Positions 35,578-44,084 of a DNA stretch of 64,000 bases are shown piece after piece (position 1 is the first letter of the stretch; every line of letters begins with the position of its first letter). A program made the position numbers and the translations under genes. The DNA is taken from positions 1 to 64,000 of the forward strand of contig NZ_JAIQZF010000002.1 in the NCBI RefSeq assembly GCF_020164585.1, in the 5' to 3' direction. Below the pieces are notes generated by a model. That model searched no databases. It was given only the letters and a program-made list of their open reading frames with translations, and was not told the DNA's origin. Origin of the DNA: Psychroflexus curvus. GTDB lineage: Bacteria > Bacteroidota > Bacteroidia > Flavobacteriales > Flavobacteriaceae.

Positions 35578-36081
35578 ATGAACATTACCTTCACCCCCAT
35601 AAAAAAAGAAAATCTAGAGGAAGTCATAAAGATGTTTCAGGCTGCTGCCGATAAAATCAACAGGATGCATATCGACCACTGGCAGTACTGGAAAAATCCA
35701 CCTTCAGAAAAGATAAAATGGGTGGAAGAAGGGATTCAAAATAAGGAATACTTTTTTGTTCAAAATGCTGATCAGGAGGTTATAGGAATGGTTCGCATAC
35801 TGGATGAAGACCTACTCTACTGGGGCAAACAAAGCGAAAAAGCTAAATACATCCATTCCTTGCTGGTAAAAGAGAAATTCAATGGCAACGGAATTGGGAT
35901 TCAAATTCTGAATAGAATAGCCAACGACGCTAAAAAACAAAATTGTAAATATTTGAGACTGGATGCAGATTCTACAAATCCAAAGCTTTGCAGGTATTAC
36001 GAAAAACAGGGGTTCCAAAAGGTAGGTACTCAGAAATTAACCATATCTACCTACAATCTTTATCAAAAGGAACTGATCTGA
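35578..36081 (+). CDS. GNAT family N-acetyltransferase
   Basis: A 167-residue GNAT-fold protein. IHSLLVKEKFNGNGIGIQILNRI near residues 90-112 carries the acetyl-CoA-binding loop (here NGNGIG), and LRLDADSTNPKLCRYYEKQGFQKVG near 122-146 is the second conserved block. The acceptor is unknown. Its start (MNITFTPIKKEN) agrees with related proteins. It converges on the Gre-like gene with a 27-bp gap. Confidence 0.85.
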   Translation: MNITFTPIKKENLEEVIKMFQAAADKINRMHIDHWQYWKNPPSEKIKWVEEGIQNKEYFFVQNADQEVIGMVRILDEDLLYWGKQSEKAKYIHSLLVKEKFNGNGIGIQILNRIANDAKKQNCKYLRLDADSTNPKLCRYYEKQGFQKVGTQKLTISTYNLYQKELI

Positions 36082-36108
36082 TATTTTTTCAAAAAATCTG
36101 TTTTTCTT

Positions 36109-36558
36109 TTAAATGACCTGCTCAATCACAAAGGAATTCCCATTAAAACTCAGTTCATCCCCCTCCTGCCTGCCCATCAGCAACTGTCCTATAGGCGTTA
36201 CAGGTGAAATGGCATAAACCGTTTGGGCATCGGTTTGTAAAGCACCCAAACTGACGGCTATAAAATAATGAGCCTCGGACGTAAAAACCAAACTGCCCAC
36301 TCCTACTTTGCCAGGTCTCTCCTGAATATTTATTTTAGAAAGCAATGTTCTTAATTTCTCAATTTCTGCGAGTTGCTGACCTGCTTTTTCGCGTTCCAGC
36401 TGAAGCATGGCCCTGCCCGTTTCATGCTTATCGCCCGCACTGCTTTTGGTTTCAGAAAGCAGGCTGTTATGAATATCTGCAATGTGGTTTTGAATGCTAT
36501 TGCGACGTTTCTCCACGAGCTCTAAGCATTGATGATATAACTTTGGTTTAATATTCAT
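36109..36558 (-). CDS. GreA/GreB family transcription elongation factor-like protein
   Basis: A 149-residue protein with an N-terminal coiled coil (residues 5-75, including KHETGRAMLQLEREKAGQQ) and a C-terminal FKBP-like GreA/GreB domain (VGVGSLVFTSEAHYFIAVSLG ... SPVTPIGQLLMGRQEGDEL). Gre factors rescue backtracked RNA polymerase. The coiled coil lacks an obvious pair of acidic residues at the tip that I can identify with certainty, so cleavage activity is not certain. It is single-gene and convergent with the GNAT gene. Confidence 0.78.
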   Translation of the reverse strand: MNIKPKLYHQCLELVEKRRNSIQNHIADIHNSLLSETKSSAGDKHETGRAMLQLEREKAGQQLAEIEKLRTLLSKINIQERPGKVGVGSLVFTSEAHYFIAVSLGALQTDAQTVYAISPVTPIGQLLMGRQEGDELSFNGNSFVIEQVI

Positions 36559-36748
36559 AAACGGGCTTTAACTTGATTTCAAAAGTTGATAAATATAGGG
36601 TACTCCATGCAAACCTGGACTTGCGTATGGGCAGAAAAAATCATCATATCATCCTTGACTACAGTTCAGAATATTTGTAATTTTTAACATTATTTCAAAT
36701 TCAGAAAAAATATAGTTAAATTGAACATGAACATAAAAAAACAAAATC

Positions 36749-37270
36749 ATGAAAAATCTATTTAATAAAAATGTATGGACTTACACCATGAGTTTATTAG
36801 CCTTCGTTTTTATTGCCTGTAATAGCAATCCCGTAGACAGCGATGAGTATAAAGCAATGGTGGCAGAACACGAGGAAATGAAAGGAACTCATGAATTCAT
36901 GAAAGAAACCTATGAAAAAATGGATGACATGCATGAAGAAATGAAGGAAAAATCTGATCAATATTCTGACCTGCCAGAGATGGATAGCATCCATTCAAGC
37001 ATGCACCAAAAGCATAAAATTAATCAAGAGGAGCATTATCAGACCATTCAAACCCATGAAGGTCTCCTTCAGAAACATCAGGAAATGATAGAAAAGCATG
37101 CCAATGAAGATGTCGATAAGGAAACCTTTGAATTAGAGTTTGAAACTATATTAGAAGAACAAAAACAAATGAAAGCAGACCACGAGCGCATGATCGAAGA
37201 ACATGAGAAATTAAGGAACGAACATGACCAAATGATGGAAGCTCACGCCTCTGCTATGGAAGAAATGTAG
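36749..37270 (+). CDS. His/Met-rich coiled-coil lipoprotein
   Basis: A 173-residue predicted lipoprotein: signal MSLLAFVFIAC with Cys 24. The rest is an almost uninterrupted charged coiled coil with 14 histidines and many methionines, and the tetrad H-x-x-M occurs seven times (HEEM, HEFM, HEEM, HSSM, HQEM, HERM, HDQM). His/Met spacing of this sort is often seen in copper- or other metal-binding periplasmic proteins, but no defined fold is visible and function is unknown. The start could also be the internal Met 14 (MSLLAF). It is followed by a terminator and a repeat tract. Confidence 0.7.
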   Translation: MKNLFNKNVWTYTMSLLAFVFIACNSNPVDSDEYKAMVAEHEEMKGTHEFMKETYEKMDDMHEEMKEKSDQYSDLPEMDSIHSSMHQKHKINQEEHYQTIQTHEGLLQKHQEMIEKHANEDVDKETFELEFETILEEQKQMKADHERMIEEHEKLRNEHDQMMEAHASAMEEM

Positions 37271-37304
37271 TAGTGAATAAAACTTTTTTAAACAATGTAT
37301 GATC

Positions 37305-37337
37305 AAGGCATGCGTCTTAGCGGGTGCCTTTTTTTAT
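37305..37337 (+). terminator. Intrinsic terminator after the His/Met-rich lipoprotein gene
   Basis: AAGGCA (37305-37310) pairs with TGCCTT (37325-37330), followed by a run of T residues. The stem is short and the loop holds further G/C pairs. Confidence 0.65.
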
Positions 37338-37429
37338 TCTGAACCTGCCTTCCAAGGAACGCTGGCAGGTTTGCCTCTACTCACTTAAAAATCATTCAGA
37401 CACATTTCCTAATGCTTTGTTGTGCTACC

Positions 37430-37850
37430 GGTGTGTTGTACCTACGGCACAATTGGATCTATCATTATGTTTGGTGCTACCGATGTGTTGTCCCTAACGG
37501 GACAATTTTCTTGATTGCTTTCAGACCAACCCGAGAGGATATATAATTTAAATCTTTCTTATCTGTATTTTATTGTGTCCCGCTAGGGACTTCATATGTG
37601 TGTATTAATAATATATGTTGTACCTACGGCACAATTGGATCTATCATTATGTTTGGTGCTACCGATGTGTTGTCCCTAACGGGACAATTTTCTTGATTGC
37701 TTTCAGACCAACCCGAGAGGATATATAATTTAAATCTTTCTTATCTGTATTTTATCTTGTCCCGTTAGGGACTTCATACAGGTAAACTGCTCTTACACCT
37801 TGCCTTATTGTCCAGTTAGGGACTATATATAGGTGTCTCTTATTGCTACC
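37430..37850 (-). repeat. A/B hairpin repeats with a 182-bp tandem duplication
   Basis: Inverted B (GTACCTACGGCAC) and inverted A (GCTACCGATGTGTTGTCCC then TAACGGGAC) are followed by a forward A (GTCCCGCTAGGGAC). About 160 bp starting at 37434 recurs from 37616 with a 182-bp offset and is identical for at least 140 bp. Two further diverged A-type copies lie at about 37756-37775 and 37810-37825. The element matches the 16.2-17.6 kb array read on the opposite strand. The remaining part of the gap to 38050 shows nothing recognisable. Confidence 0.85.
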
Positions 37851-38050
37851 GAGAGTTTGTCTCTTTCAGCAGATAGGCGTTTCGTGCGTCTCTGTCTCAA
37901 CTTCGGCAGGTACAGTCTTATCAATATTATTTAATTTATACTTAAGAAAACAGAAGTTAATCGGAAGTGCCCCTGGAAATCTTTTACATTCGATTTAATT
38001 AATCAGAGTTTGACTTTTATAAAAACCCGTGTAACTAAAATCATCGCATC

Positions 38051-38227
38051 ATGGCTAAAAGAACCTCGGTAAACGACGTTAAAGAGATTGAAGATTTAGA
38101 CAAGTTAGACAAAATCGTGCAGGACAAACGCAAACACAAACGCGCCGGCGACAAGAAAGAACGCCGAAACCGCCATTACGTCAAACTTCTCATCAAACAA
38201 CAAATTACGCATCAGGAGGAGGAATGA
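38051..38227 (+). CDS. Small highly charged protein, conserved-looking
   Basis: A 58-residue frame from ATG 38051 to TGA 38225-38227. The protein is dominated by Lys, Arg, Glu and Asp (VKEIEDLDKLDKIVQDKRKH, then GDKKERRNRHYVKLLIKQQ) and is predicted to be helical, without membrane segment. GC content in the middle is higher than its surroundings, unlike non-coding sequence here, and codon usage looks real. It may bind nucleic acid because of the basic stretch; this is inference. No family known to me. Confidence 0.6.
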   Translation: MAKRTSVNDVKEIEDLDKLDKIVQDKRKHKRAGDKKERRNRHYVKLLIKQQITHQEEE

Positions 38228-38334
38228 GATTTGTTCTGAGCTTAATCAAACCTAAACTTTTTATAAATAATTTGAATTTTCTAATTCATAGATAATTATT
38301 GTAATTTTGTAATGCTCAAAACACTCATTATCAA

Positions 38335-38784
38335 ATGATACGAGTAAAAATATATAGATTTTCAAAGATTTTATCAAAAGTCTTTATAGGTTTTGGGATT
38401 GTCATTTTATTGCTTGGAATTTTTACTGTTATTAAATCAATGACTAGTGAATTCAATACAGAATTCCTTTCAGGAGACTGGAATGCAGTTTTAAATATAA
38501 TTCAAGGCATAGTTTTTATAACTTTAGGAACACTCAATCTTACAAAAGGTAAATACTTTATCGAATGGAATGACTCTCAGCTTAGATTTTTACTTCCGGA
38601 CACTAAACAACTTGAAAAAATAGAGTTTTCTGAGATAAAATCAGTCAACATAAAACTATTTGAAATCGAACTTCAATGCGACAATAGAAAACACACACTC
38701 GATCTTAATAACCTAGAAGACGAAGATTTAAAGAAGATAAAAGCTAAATTTAAAAGATTTAAGAAAAGCCTGGAGCTTGCTTAA
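38335..38784 (+). CDS. Small two-helix membrane protein, unknown
   Basis: A 149-residue protein with two transmembrane helices near residues 11-33 (VFIGFGIVILLLGIFTVI) and 48-66 (AVLNIIQGIVFITLGTLNL), then a cytoplasmic beta-rich tail (IEFSEIKSVNIKLFEIELQCD) and a Lys-rich helix. It overlaps the next membrane gene by 8 bp, so they are translationally coupled. The low-GC composition resembles accessory genes rather than the core genes around it. No family recognised. Confidence 0.6.
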   Translation: MIRVKIYRFSKILSKVFIGFGIVILLLGIFTVIKSMTSEFNTEFLSGDWNAVLNIIQGIVFITLGTLNLTKGKYFIEWNDSQLRFLLPDTKQLEKIEFSEIKSVNIKLFEIELQCDNRKHTLDLNNLEDEDLKKIKAKFKRFKKSLELA

Positions 38785-38977
38785 TCACATTAAATCACCA
38801 AAAAATTTCCTTATTACCATTATACAAAAAAAAATTATAGGAACATTGCTTTTAGTTTCTGGTATAATTACAAGTTATTTTACCCAACCCAATGCTATTG
38901 CATATATATCTGGAATTCTGGTGGGGATTAGATTTTCATTTATAGTTTTTGCGAAAAACACCTCTAACAAGAAGTAA
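38777..38977 (+). CDS. Small membrane protein coupled to the preceding gene
   Basis: A 66-residue protein with two likely transmembrane segments (IIGTLLLVSGIITSYF and AIAYISGILVGIRFSFIVF). It starts inside the last codons of the 149-residue membrane protein gene. A start at the ATG 38777 is the only long option. Function unknown; the coupling suggests the two products work together. Confidence 0.5.
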   Translation: MLNHIKSPKNFLITIIQKKIIGTLLLVSGIITSYFTQPNAIAYISGILVGIRFSFIVFAKNTSNKK

Positions 38978-39151
38978 ACCTCTTAATTTGGTTTTACGCT
39001 ATTGTTGCCTCCAATTATAATAGCCAAACAAATGTCAACCTTCTGCAATTCAAAAACTCAATCTTAAATCCCCCAACCCAAAACATCTTGTTAAGACCAC
39101 CAGTAGAGCCCATAGAAATCTTTAATTTCGCATTTCCAAAAAAAGAAGAAC

Positions 39152-40996
39152 ATGCAAGACCAAAACCTGCTCACTTATATCGAAGACTTACTTAAAAATG
39201 TACCTACCGATTGGTTAAGGCTCACTACCCACCGACTCGATATTTACAACGAAAGTATGGCCAAAACAGAGTTCATAGACCAGTTGGAAGACTTGTACAA
39301 AAACGATAAGGCACACCAGTCTGACCTAAGTCAGCTTCCCACCGCTTTCGATTATATTCGTTTAGGGCATCCTTTGTCTTCAGTTTTGGAATGGGCTATT
39401 GCCCACATGCACGACCTTAAACCAGAACAAGTCATCAGTTTTTCTTCACAGACCATGCCTGTTTTGGCCGTACTCAGAAAGAATTTATTCGCTCATAAAA
39501 ACACCCAAATCTTATACTCAGGCGAACAGCCTAAACACTTTGATTTTGACGCTTTAAAACGCGTGTATGGGTATAATTTTGAAGTCAGACAAATTGAAAG
39601 TGCAGATCAAATTCCTGACTTCGACGGAAGTACTGTTTTCATTTCACAAGAAGATCAATTAGGTCAGGCAGAGCTTTCTCCAGCAATCGACTTTTTCGTC
39701 AGTCTCCATCCCGGACTGGGAAGTATTATTCTGGTCGATACTGAAGATAATGCGGGCTATATTTCTGAAATTCAGCATGTGCGAAGAAGAGAAAGCATTG
39801 CGATGACCCCTGCCGATTCTTTTTCTGCTTTGCAGAGCTTGGTTGGCGTAAAGCCTTCCGTTCAGGTCAAAAAAGATGCTGTAAAGAACAAAGCAAGCGT
39901 AGTCAGATCCGTTCAGGACATCACAGCAACTCAATCTGATGTGTTGCTAGGGTCCTGCGGACTTTCAGTTCAATATGCCATCATGATGGGACTTATTGAC
40001 GATGCTTTTCAAAAACACCCTGGAAAGAAAATCAAAATTATTGTACCACCCAACTGTTATGGCGGAACCAACGATCAGGCCAGACGTGTGGTCGCAGCCG
40101 TTGATAACGTAGATATTTTGGACTTGCCAGTGGATCGGGATAACGATATGGTGCAAAGCACCGACCAGGTTTTAAATCAGGTGGCTCAGCAAGATGCGGT
40201 TCCCTTCATCATTGCCGAAATCCCAACCAATCCCAGAGTGGAAGTTCCTGATCTTGAGAAATTGAGAGACGCGTTAAGTAAAACTCGAAAAACACCTTCA
40301 GGAGAAACCGCTATCGATCCTGTGTTTATCCTGGATCAAACCTTTTGCCCTAACGTACATTTTTTAAGCAAAGACGGGATTTTCTCTTCCATTCGAACTA
40401 TTTCCTACGTGAGTGGGTCTAAATTCCCAAGCGGTGGAAAATGTACTGCCGGCTATTGTGTGGCCAATGAAAATGCAGAACACCTGATGCCTGCTATCGA
40501 TAAGCATTTTCAACTTTGTGATAACGAAGCCACAGAGCTTCAGGTAGAAATCCTTGCAGAGCAATTGCCATCCATGAATCAAAGGATTGCAGATGCTTAC
40601 GTCAATACACGTGAGTTTGTCAGTTTCATCCAAAAAGAATTACCAGAAGCCAAAATCAATTTCGTTCCCGATGAGGTGGTGGAGCAAGGATTTACGCCTT
40701 CTGTATTTTCGCTAGACCTGCCAACTAAAGGAAACACCGATGAGGAGAGAGAAGCTTATAAGAGAGCTCTCAATCAAAAACTCATCACCATGATGATTAC
40801 AAAGATCCCTAACGAAAGCAAGCACTGCGTGAGTTATGGTCAGTTGAAAGGATGCTACTGGACTATCCCGGCCACTTCCACTCAAGGCACTACAAAAGAA
40901 GAGGACAAGGACTATATCGCCCGTGTCTCTGTGTCTCCAGACTTGGATTTGGAACGTCACAAAAAGGTTTTTTCAGACTTTGTAAAGCAGATATAA
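39152..40996 (+). CDS. PLP-dependent enzyme of the Cys/Met metabolism (trans-sulfuration) fold
   Basis: A 614-residue protein, longer than typical cystathionine gamma-synthase (about 390). The C-terminal 350 residues carry the PLP-enzyme hallmarks: FIIAEIPTNPRVEVPDL near 350, the cofactor Asp in PVFILDQTFCPN, and the probable PLP-lysine in YVSGSKFPSGGKCTAGY near 425. The N-terminal 200 residues also look like an alpha/beta fold (VISFSSQTMPVLAVLRKN ... LGSIILVDTEDN), so this may be a degenerate duplicate half. The reaction cannot be assigned from sequence; methionine/cysteine lyase or synthase chemistry is possible. It is monocistronic. Confidence 0.7.
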   Translation: MQDQNLLTYIEDLLKNVPTDWLRLTTHRLDIYNESMAKTEFIDQLEDLYKNDKAHQSDLSQLPTAFDYIRLGHPLSSVLEWAIAHMHDLKPEQVISFSSQTMPVLAVLRKNLFAHKNTQILYSGEQPKHFDFDALKRVYGYNFEVRQIESADQIPDFDGSTVFISQEDQLGQAELSPAIDFFVSLHPGLGSIILVDTEDNAGYISEIQHVRRRESIAMTPADSFSALQSLVGVKPSVQVKKDAVKNKASVVRSVQDITATQSDVLLGSCGLSVQYAIMMGLIDDAFQKHPGKKIKIIVPPNCYGGTNDQARRVVAAVDNVDILDLPVDRDNDMVQSTDQVLNQVAQQDAVPFIIAEIPTNPRVEVPDLEKLRDALSKTRKTPSGETAIDPVFILDQTFCPNVHFLSKDGIFSSIRTISYVSGSKFPSGGKCTAGYCVANENAEHLMPAIDKHFQLCDNEATELQVEILAEQLPSMNQRIADAYVNTREFVSFIQKELPEAKINFVPDEVVEQGFTPSVFSLDLPTKGNTDEEREAYKRALNQKLITMMITKIPNESKHCVSYGQLKGCYWTIPATSTQGTTKEEDKDYIARVSVSPDLDLERHKKVFSDFVKQI

Positions 40997-41224
40997 TTTT
41001 TAGACAAAAATTAATTATACAGACTTTTCTCTGAACTCCTGCCTTCTCAATCCGTACCTAATCAAATTTGTGATTGTATTTATCTGCGTTGGCTTGAGTT
41101 TCCTGTGTCGGTAAACAATCGTCTCGTTTGTGCGTGTCAAGCTTTATTCTGATTTTGCCATCCTTATTTGAAACTTTTAAGGTCTTTAATTTTTAATAAT
41201 TGTTTAATTTTAATCGCTCATTTT

Positions 41225-41713
41225 ATGAAATACTAACTATTAGCGATAAAAAACATTGAAACCCAGATATTAATCGAGGCAGGTATCTCTACCGTTTGGA
41301 ATGTACTTACAGATTTTGAAAAACACCCCGATTGGAATCCATTTATTAAATCAATACATGGAGAAACGGCTGTCGGAAACTATTTAACTGTTTCAATAAA
41401 CCCTCCCGGAGCAAAAGGAATGACTTTTAAACCGAGGGTTCTAAAATTCGACCCTGAAAATGAATTCAGATGGAAAGGAGAGCTTGGCATCCAGGGTATT
41501 TTTGACGGCGAGCATTATTTTATTCTGAAGGAAGTGGACAAGAAACATACTCAATTTATTCATGGTGAAAAGTTCAGTGGAATACTCGTTTACGTAATGG
41601 GCAATGTTTTAGAAAAGACTAAACAAGGATTCTAACTGATGAATGAAGCCATTAAAAAACAGAGTGAAAGCTTAAGAAATACATCCGATAATAAATTAGA
41701 TTTTTCTCTGTGA
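41225..41713 (+). pseudogene. SRPBCC (START-like/polyketide-cyclase-like) protein gene broken by two in-frame stops
   Basis: One reading frame encodes a recognisable SRPBCC protein: ISTVWNVLTDFEKHPDWNPFIKSI, then GNYLTVSINPPGAKGMTFKP, FRWKGELG and GEHYFILKEV, ending in EKTKQGF, stop, LMNEAIKKQSESL. After ATG AAA TAC comes TAA at 41234-41236, and a second TAA at 41633-41635 sits where the family has Glu (GFExMNEALK), consistent with a GAA to TAA change. The frame is otherwise intact from 41237 to the TGA at 41711-41713. An internal ATG at 41420 would give only 71 residues. No suitable replacement start exists between the first stop and the conserved N-terminal block. Confidence 0.75.
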
Positions 41714-41901
41714 TCTCTGAGTCCCAGACTACTAAAGCCGAACACAGTCAGGTCTTCGGTTTTTTTATAACCTAAAAAAGGGTTTTTGATTTAGCCCATT
41801 GTAAGACAAAACCGGATCTTTAAATTTTACCAAACATTTAAAAGCCTTTAGGGCAGAGATGATTTGGAAAAGCATTTATTTTGAGTTCGTTTTATTTAAT
41901 T

Positions 41902-42810
41902 ATGCTAAAAATCGCTTTTCATCCCATTTACAAACATTCATTGCCAGAGGGGCATCGCTTTCCTATGGATAAGTATGATCTTTTGCCGAAGCAGCTTCTG
42001 CACGAGGGCACCTGTGAGCAGGAGAATTTCTTTCAGCCAGAAATCCAGGAAGAAAACGAGAAGTATATCCGGTCAGTGCATACTGCAGCATACTTAAAGG
42101 AACTGTACAATGTGAGCATTGACCCTAGAAAGGCAAGAAAAATAGGATTCCCTTTATCTTCAGCTTTGGTAGAAAGGGAACGCATCATTACCGATGGAAC
42201 CATTCAGGCCTGCAACTATGCTTTAGAACACGGGGTAGCGATGAATATAGCAGGCGGAACCCATCACGCTTATACAGATCACGGAGAAGCGTTTTGTATG
42301 CTGAACGATCAGGCGATTGGCGCTCAGTATTTGCTTCAGAATAAATTGGCGAAGCAAATTCTTATAGTCGATCTCGATGTACATCAGGGAAATGGAACGG
42401 CAGAAATCTTCCAGAATGAGGAAAGAGTATTTACCTTCTCCATGCACGGTAAAAGCAATTATCCCTTCAAAAAAGAAAAATCAGATTTGGACTTACCCAT
42501 GGAAAATGATTGCGGGGATGAGGAATATTTGAAAGCGCTTCAATCTACTTTGCCAAATCTTATCCATCGGGTCAAACCCGATTTTATATTTTTTCTCTCA
42601 GGGGTGGATATTCTGGGCACCGACAAGCTGGGGAAGTTGGGTTGCAGTGTAGAAGGATGCAAACGCAGGGATGAATTTGTATTTGAGCTGTGCCTCAGGC
42701 ACGAAATCCCTGTAGAAGTGAGTATGGGAGGCGGCTATTCAAAAGACATAAAAACCATTATCGACGCCCACGCCAATACTTACCGTATGGCGCAGTATAT
42801 GTACTTTTAG
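41902..42810 (+). CDS. Histone deacetylase family protein (acetoin-utilisation/deacetylase type)
   Basis: A 302-residue metal-dependent deacetylase fold protein. The catalytic histidine pair is in AGGTHHAYTDHGEAFCMLND near 113-132, and the zinc site residues are in DLDVHQGNGT (DxH, near 156-165) and SGVDILGTDKLG near 228 (Asp). The start is taken at ATG 41902 (MLKIAFHP); an upstream TTG would add seven residues. Substrates of bacterial members vary (acetylpolyamines, acetoin-related, other amides), so it is not assigned. It stands alone. Confidence 0.88.
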   Translation: MLKIAFHPIYKHSLPEGHRFPMDKYDLLPKQLLHEGTCEQENFFQPEIQEENEKYIRSVHTAAYLKELYNVSIDPRKARKIGFPLSSALVERERIITDGTIQACNYALEHGVAMNIAGGTHHAYTDHGEAFCMLNDQAIGAQYLLQNKLAKQILIVDLDVHQGNGTAEIFQNEERVFTFSMHGKSNYPFKKEKSDLDLPMENDCGDEEYLKALQSTLPNLIHRVKPDFIFFLSGVDILGTDKLGKLGCSVEGCKRRDEFVFELCLRHEIPVEVSMGGGYSKDIKTIIDAHANTYRMAQYMYF

Positions 42811-42849
42811 ACTTAAGATTTATATACGTAAGAACCAAGACTTAATTTA

Positions 42850-43410
42850 GGAATTAGGTTGTAGGATTAAGGTCAATAGGAAATTCGTCAATCAGTATTT
42901 AGTAGTAAGTAGTCAGTAACAAATTATAAGAACCAAATTTGAAATAAATCCTTTGATGCCTCGAAGGTTTCGGATTTAGAAACATAAAAAAGCCAAGCGA
43001 AAACTAGTCTTTGAAAATTGATAATCGTAGCCAAATAATATTTAATGTAAGACACAGATTACAGGGCGCTGCCCCTTCATTTCATCTCGATGTATTGTCT
43101 TATTAAGATATGTGGGGCGATGCCCCCTAAATTATCTTTTTTGAATCTTATTTGAGCTCTTTATTATTCAAACTAATTCCTGTCAGGGGCACTAGCCCTG
43201 ATATCTTCATAAAAAACATGTGAAAGAGAAACAAGGGGTGTAACCCTGACATCTTAACTTGAGTTGAAATCAACTCACTAGTAAGTAAATCCAATAGCTA
43301 TTGCTAGACTCAAGATATTAGGTTGTATGGGTAAGGAAATTCGTTATTCGATATTAATTTTTCATTATTCAGTATTTAGTAGAAAGTACTAGGTAACAAG
43401 AGCGTGAAAA
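42850..43410. repeat. GC-hairpin repeats (second family) in a gene-free gap
   Basis: The 42811-43517 gap has four short GC-rich inverted repeats: 43063-43076 (AGGGCGCTGCCCCT), 43114-43126 (GGGGCGATGCCCC), 43184-43200 (CAGGGGCACTAGCCCTG) and 43234-43247 (AGGGGTGTAACCCT); the last two are followed by GATATCTT and GACATCTT. The flanks look like a diverged direct repeat: about 42857-42920 and 43320-43400 share blocks such as AGTATTTAGTAG and GTAAC. Unlike the A/B family at 6, 16 and 37 kb. No gene is seen here. Confidence 0.6.
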
Positions 43411-43517
43411 AATTTAAGTTTAAGTAAACAGTAAATATAAATACCAGATTTAAAATTTCAGAAATAGTTTATTACAGAGTTTTACTCCCCTCCTCGGGAG
43501 GGACTGGGGGAGGCCAA

Positions 43518-43988
43518 CTACTTATGTTTCCAGCTAAAACCCTTCAGCATCAAAGCTGTCCTTAAAATATCCTTCTGACTTACAATTCCGATAATTTTTC
43601 CATCTTCCACGACAGGGAAACGACGTCTTTTGGAGGTTAAAAATAAATTAGCGGCATCAAAAAGATTCATTTCTGGTGACATCACCCCCACGTCTTTCGA
43701 CATGTATTTCTCCACACGGGTATCTTCCATCGGCATGTTGTAATACCGACTTTCAGAGATTTGTTTCACACAATCTCCTTCAGATATTATTCCAATTACG
43801 CATTTCCGATCGTCTACAACCGGCCCTCCTGAGACTCTGAATTTTATGAGTGTTTCTACTACTTCTATAATGCTCTGGTCTTTTTTGAATAAAATCATGC
43901 TTTGTGACATACAATCCCTAACGGTGATTTTTTCTGCCTTCGCATTGACATTGCCTACATGTTTTCCTTGAAAATTTTTAATACCCAT
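43518..43988 (-). CDS. CBS-domain pair protein
   Basis: A 156-residue protein with two CBS domains: ITVRDCMSQSMILFKKDQSI to CVIGIISEGDCVKQI (residues about 20-77) and VEKYMSKDVGVMSPEMNLF to GKIIGIVSQKDILRTAL (95-148). CBS pairs bind adenine nucleotides and sense energy state. No catalytic domain is attached. The preceding 20 residues are basic. It lies alone downstream of the amidohydrolase on the same strand with a 96-bp gap. Confidence 0.88.
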   Translation of the reverse strand: MGIKNFQGKHVGNVNAKAEKITVRDCMSQSMILFKKDQSIIEVVETLIKFRVSGGPVVDDRKCVIGIISEGDCVKQISESRYYNMPMEDTRVEKYMSKDVGVMSPEMNLFDAANLFLTSKRRRFPVVEDGKIIGIVSQKDILRTALMLKGFSWKHK

Positions 43989-44084
43989 AACTTATAATTT
44001 GATATTAAATTAGGTATAAAAATAATAATATGGCAATTTTATAAGTTAAATATTATCTGAATTACTTTAATTCCAGATCGGGAA

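Noticed and set aside
40602-40607. CACGTG core as a further parS site inside the PLP enzyme gene
   Set aside because: The flanks do not match TGTTNCACGTGNAACA; only the central hexamer is shared.
41420-41635. 71-residue protein starting at the internal ATG
   Set aside because: It is the C-terminal half of the SRPBCC pseudogene; it lacks the N-terminal half of the fold.
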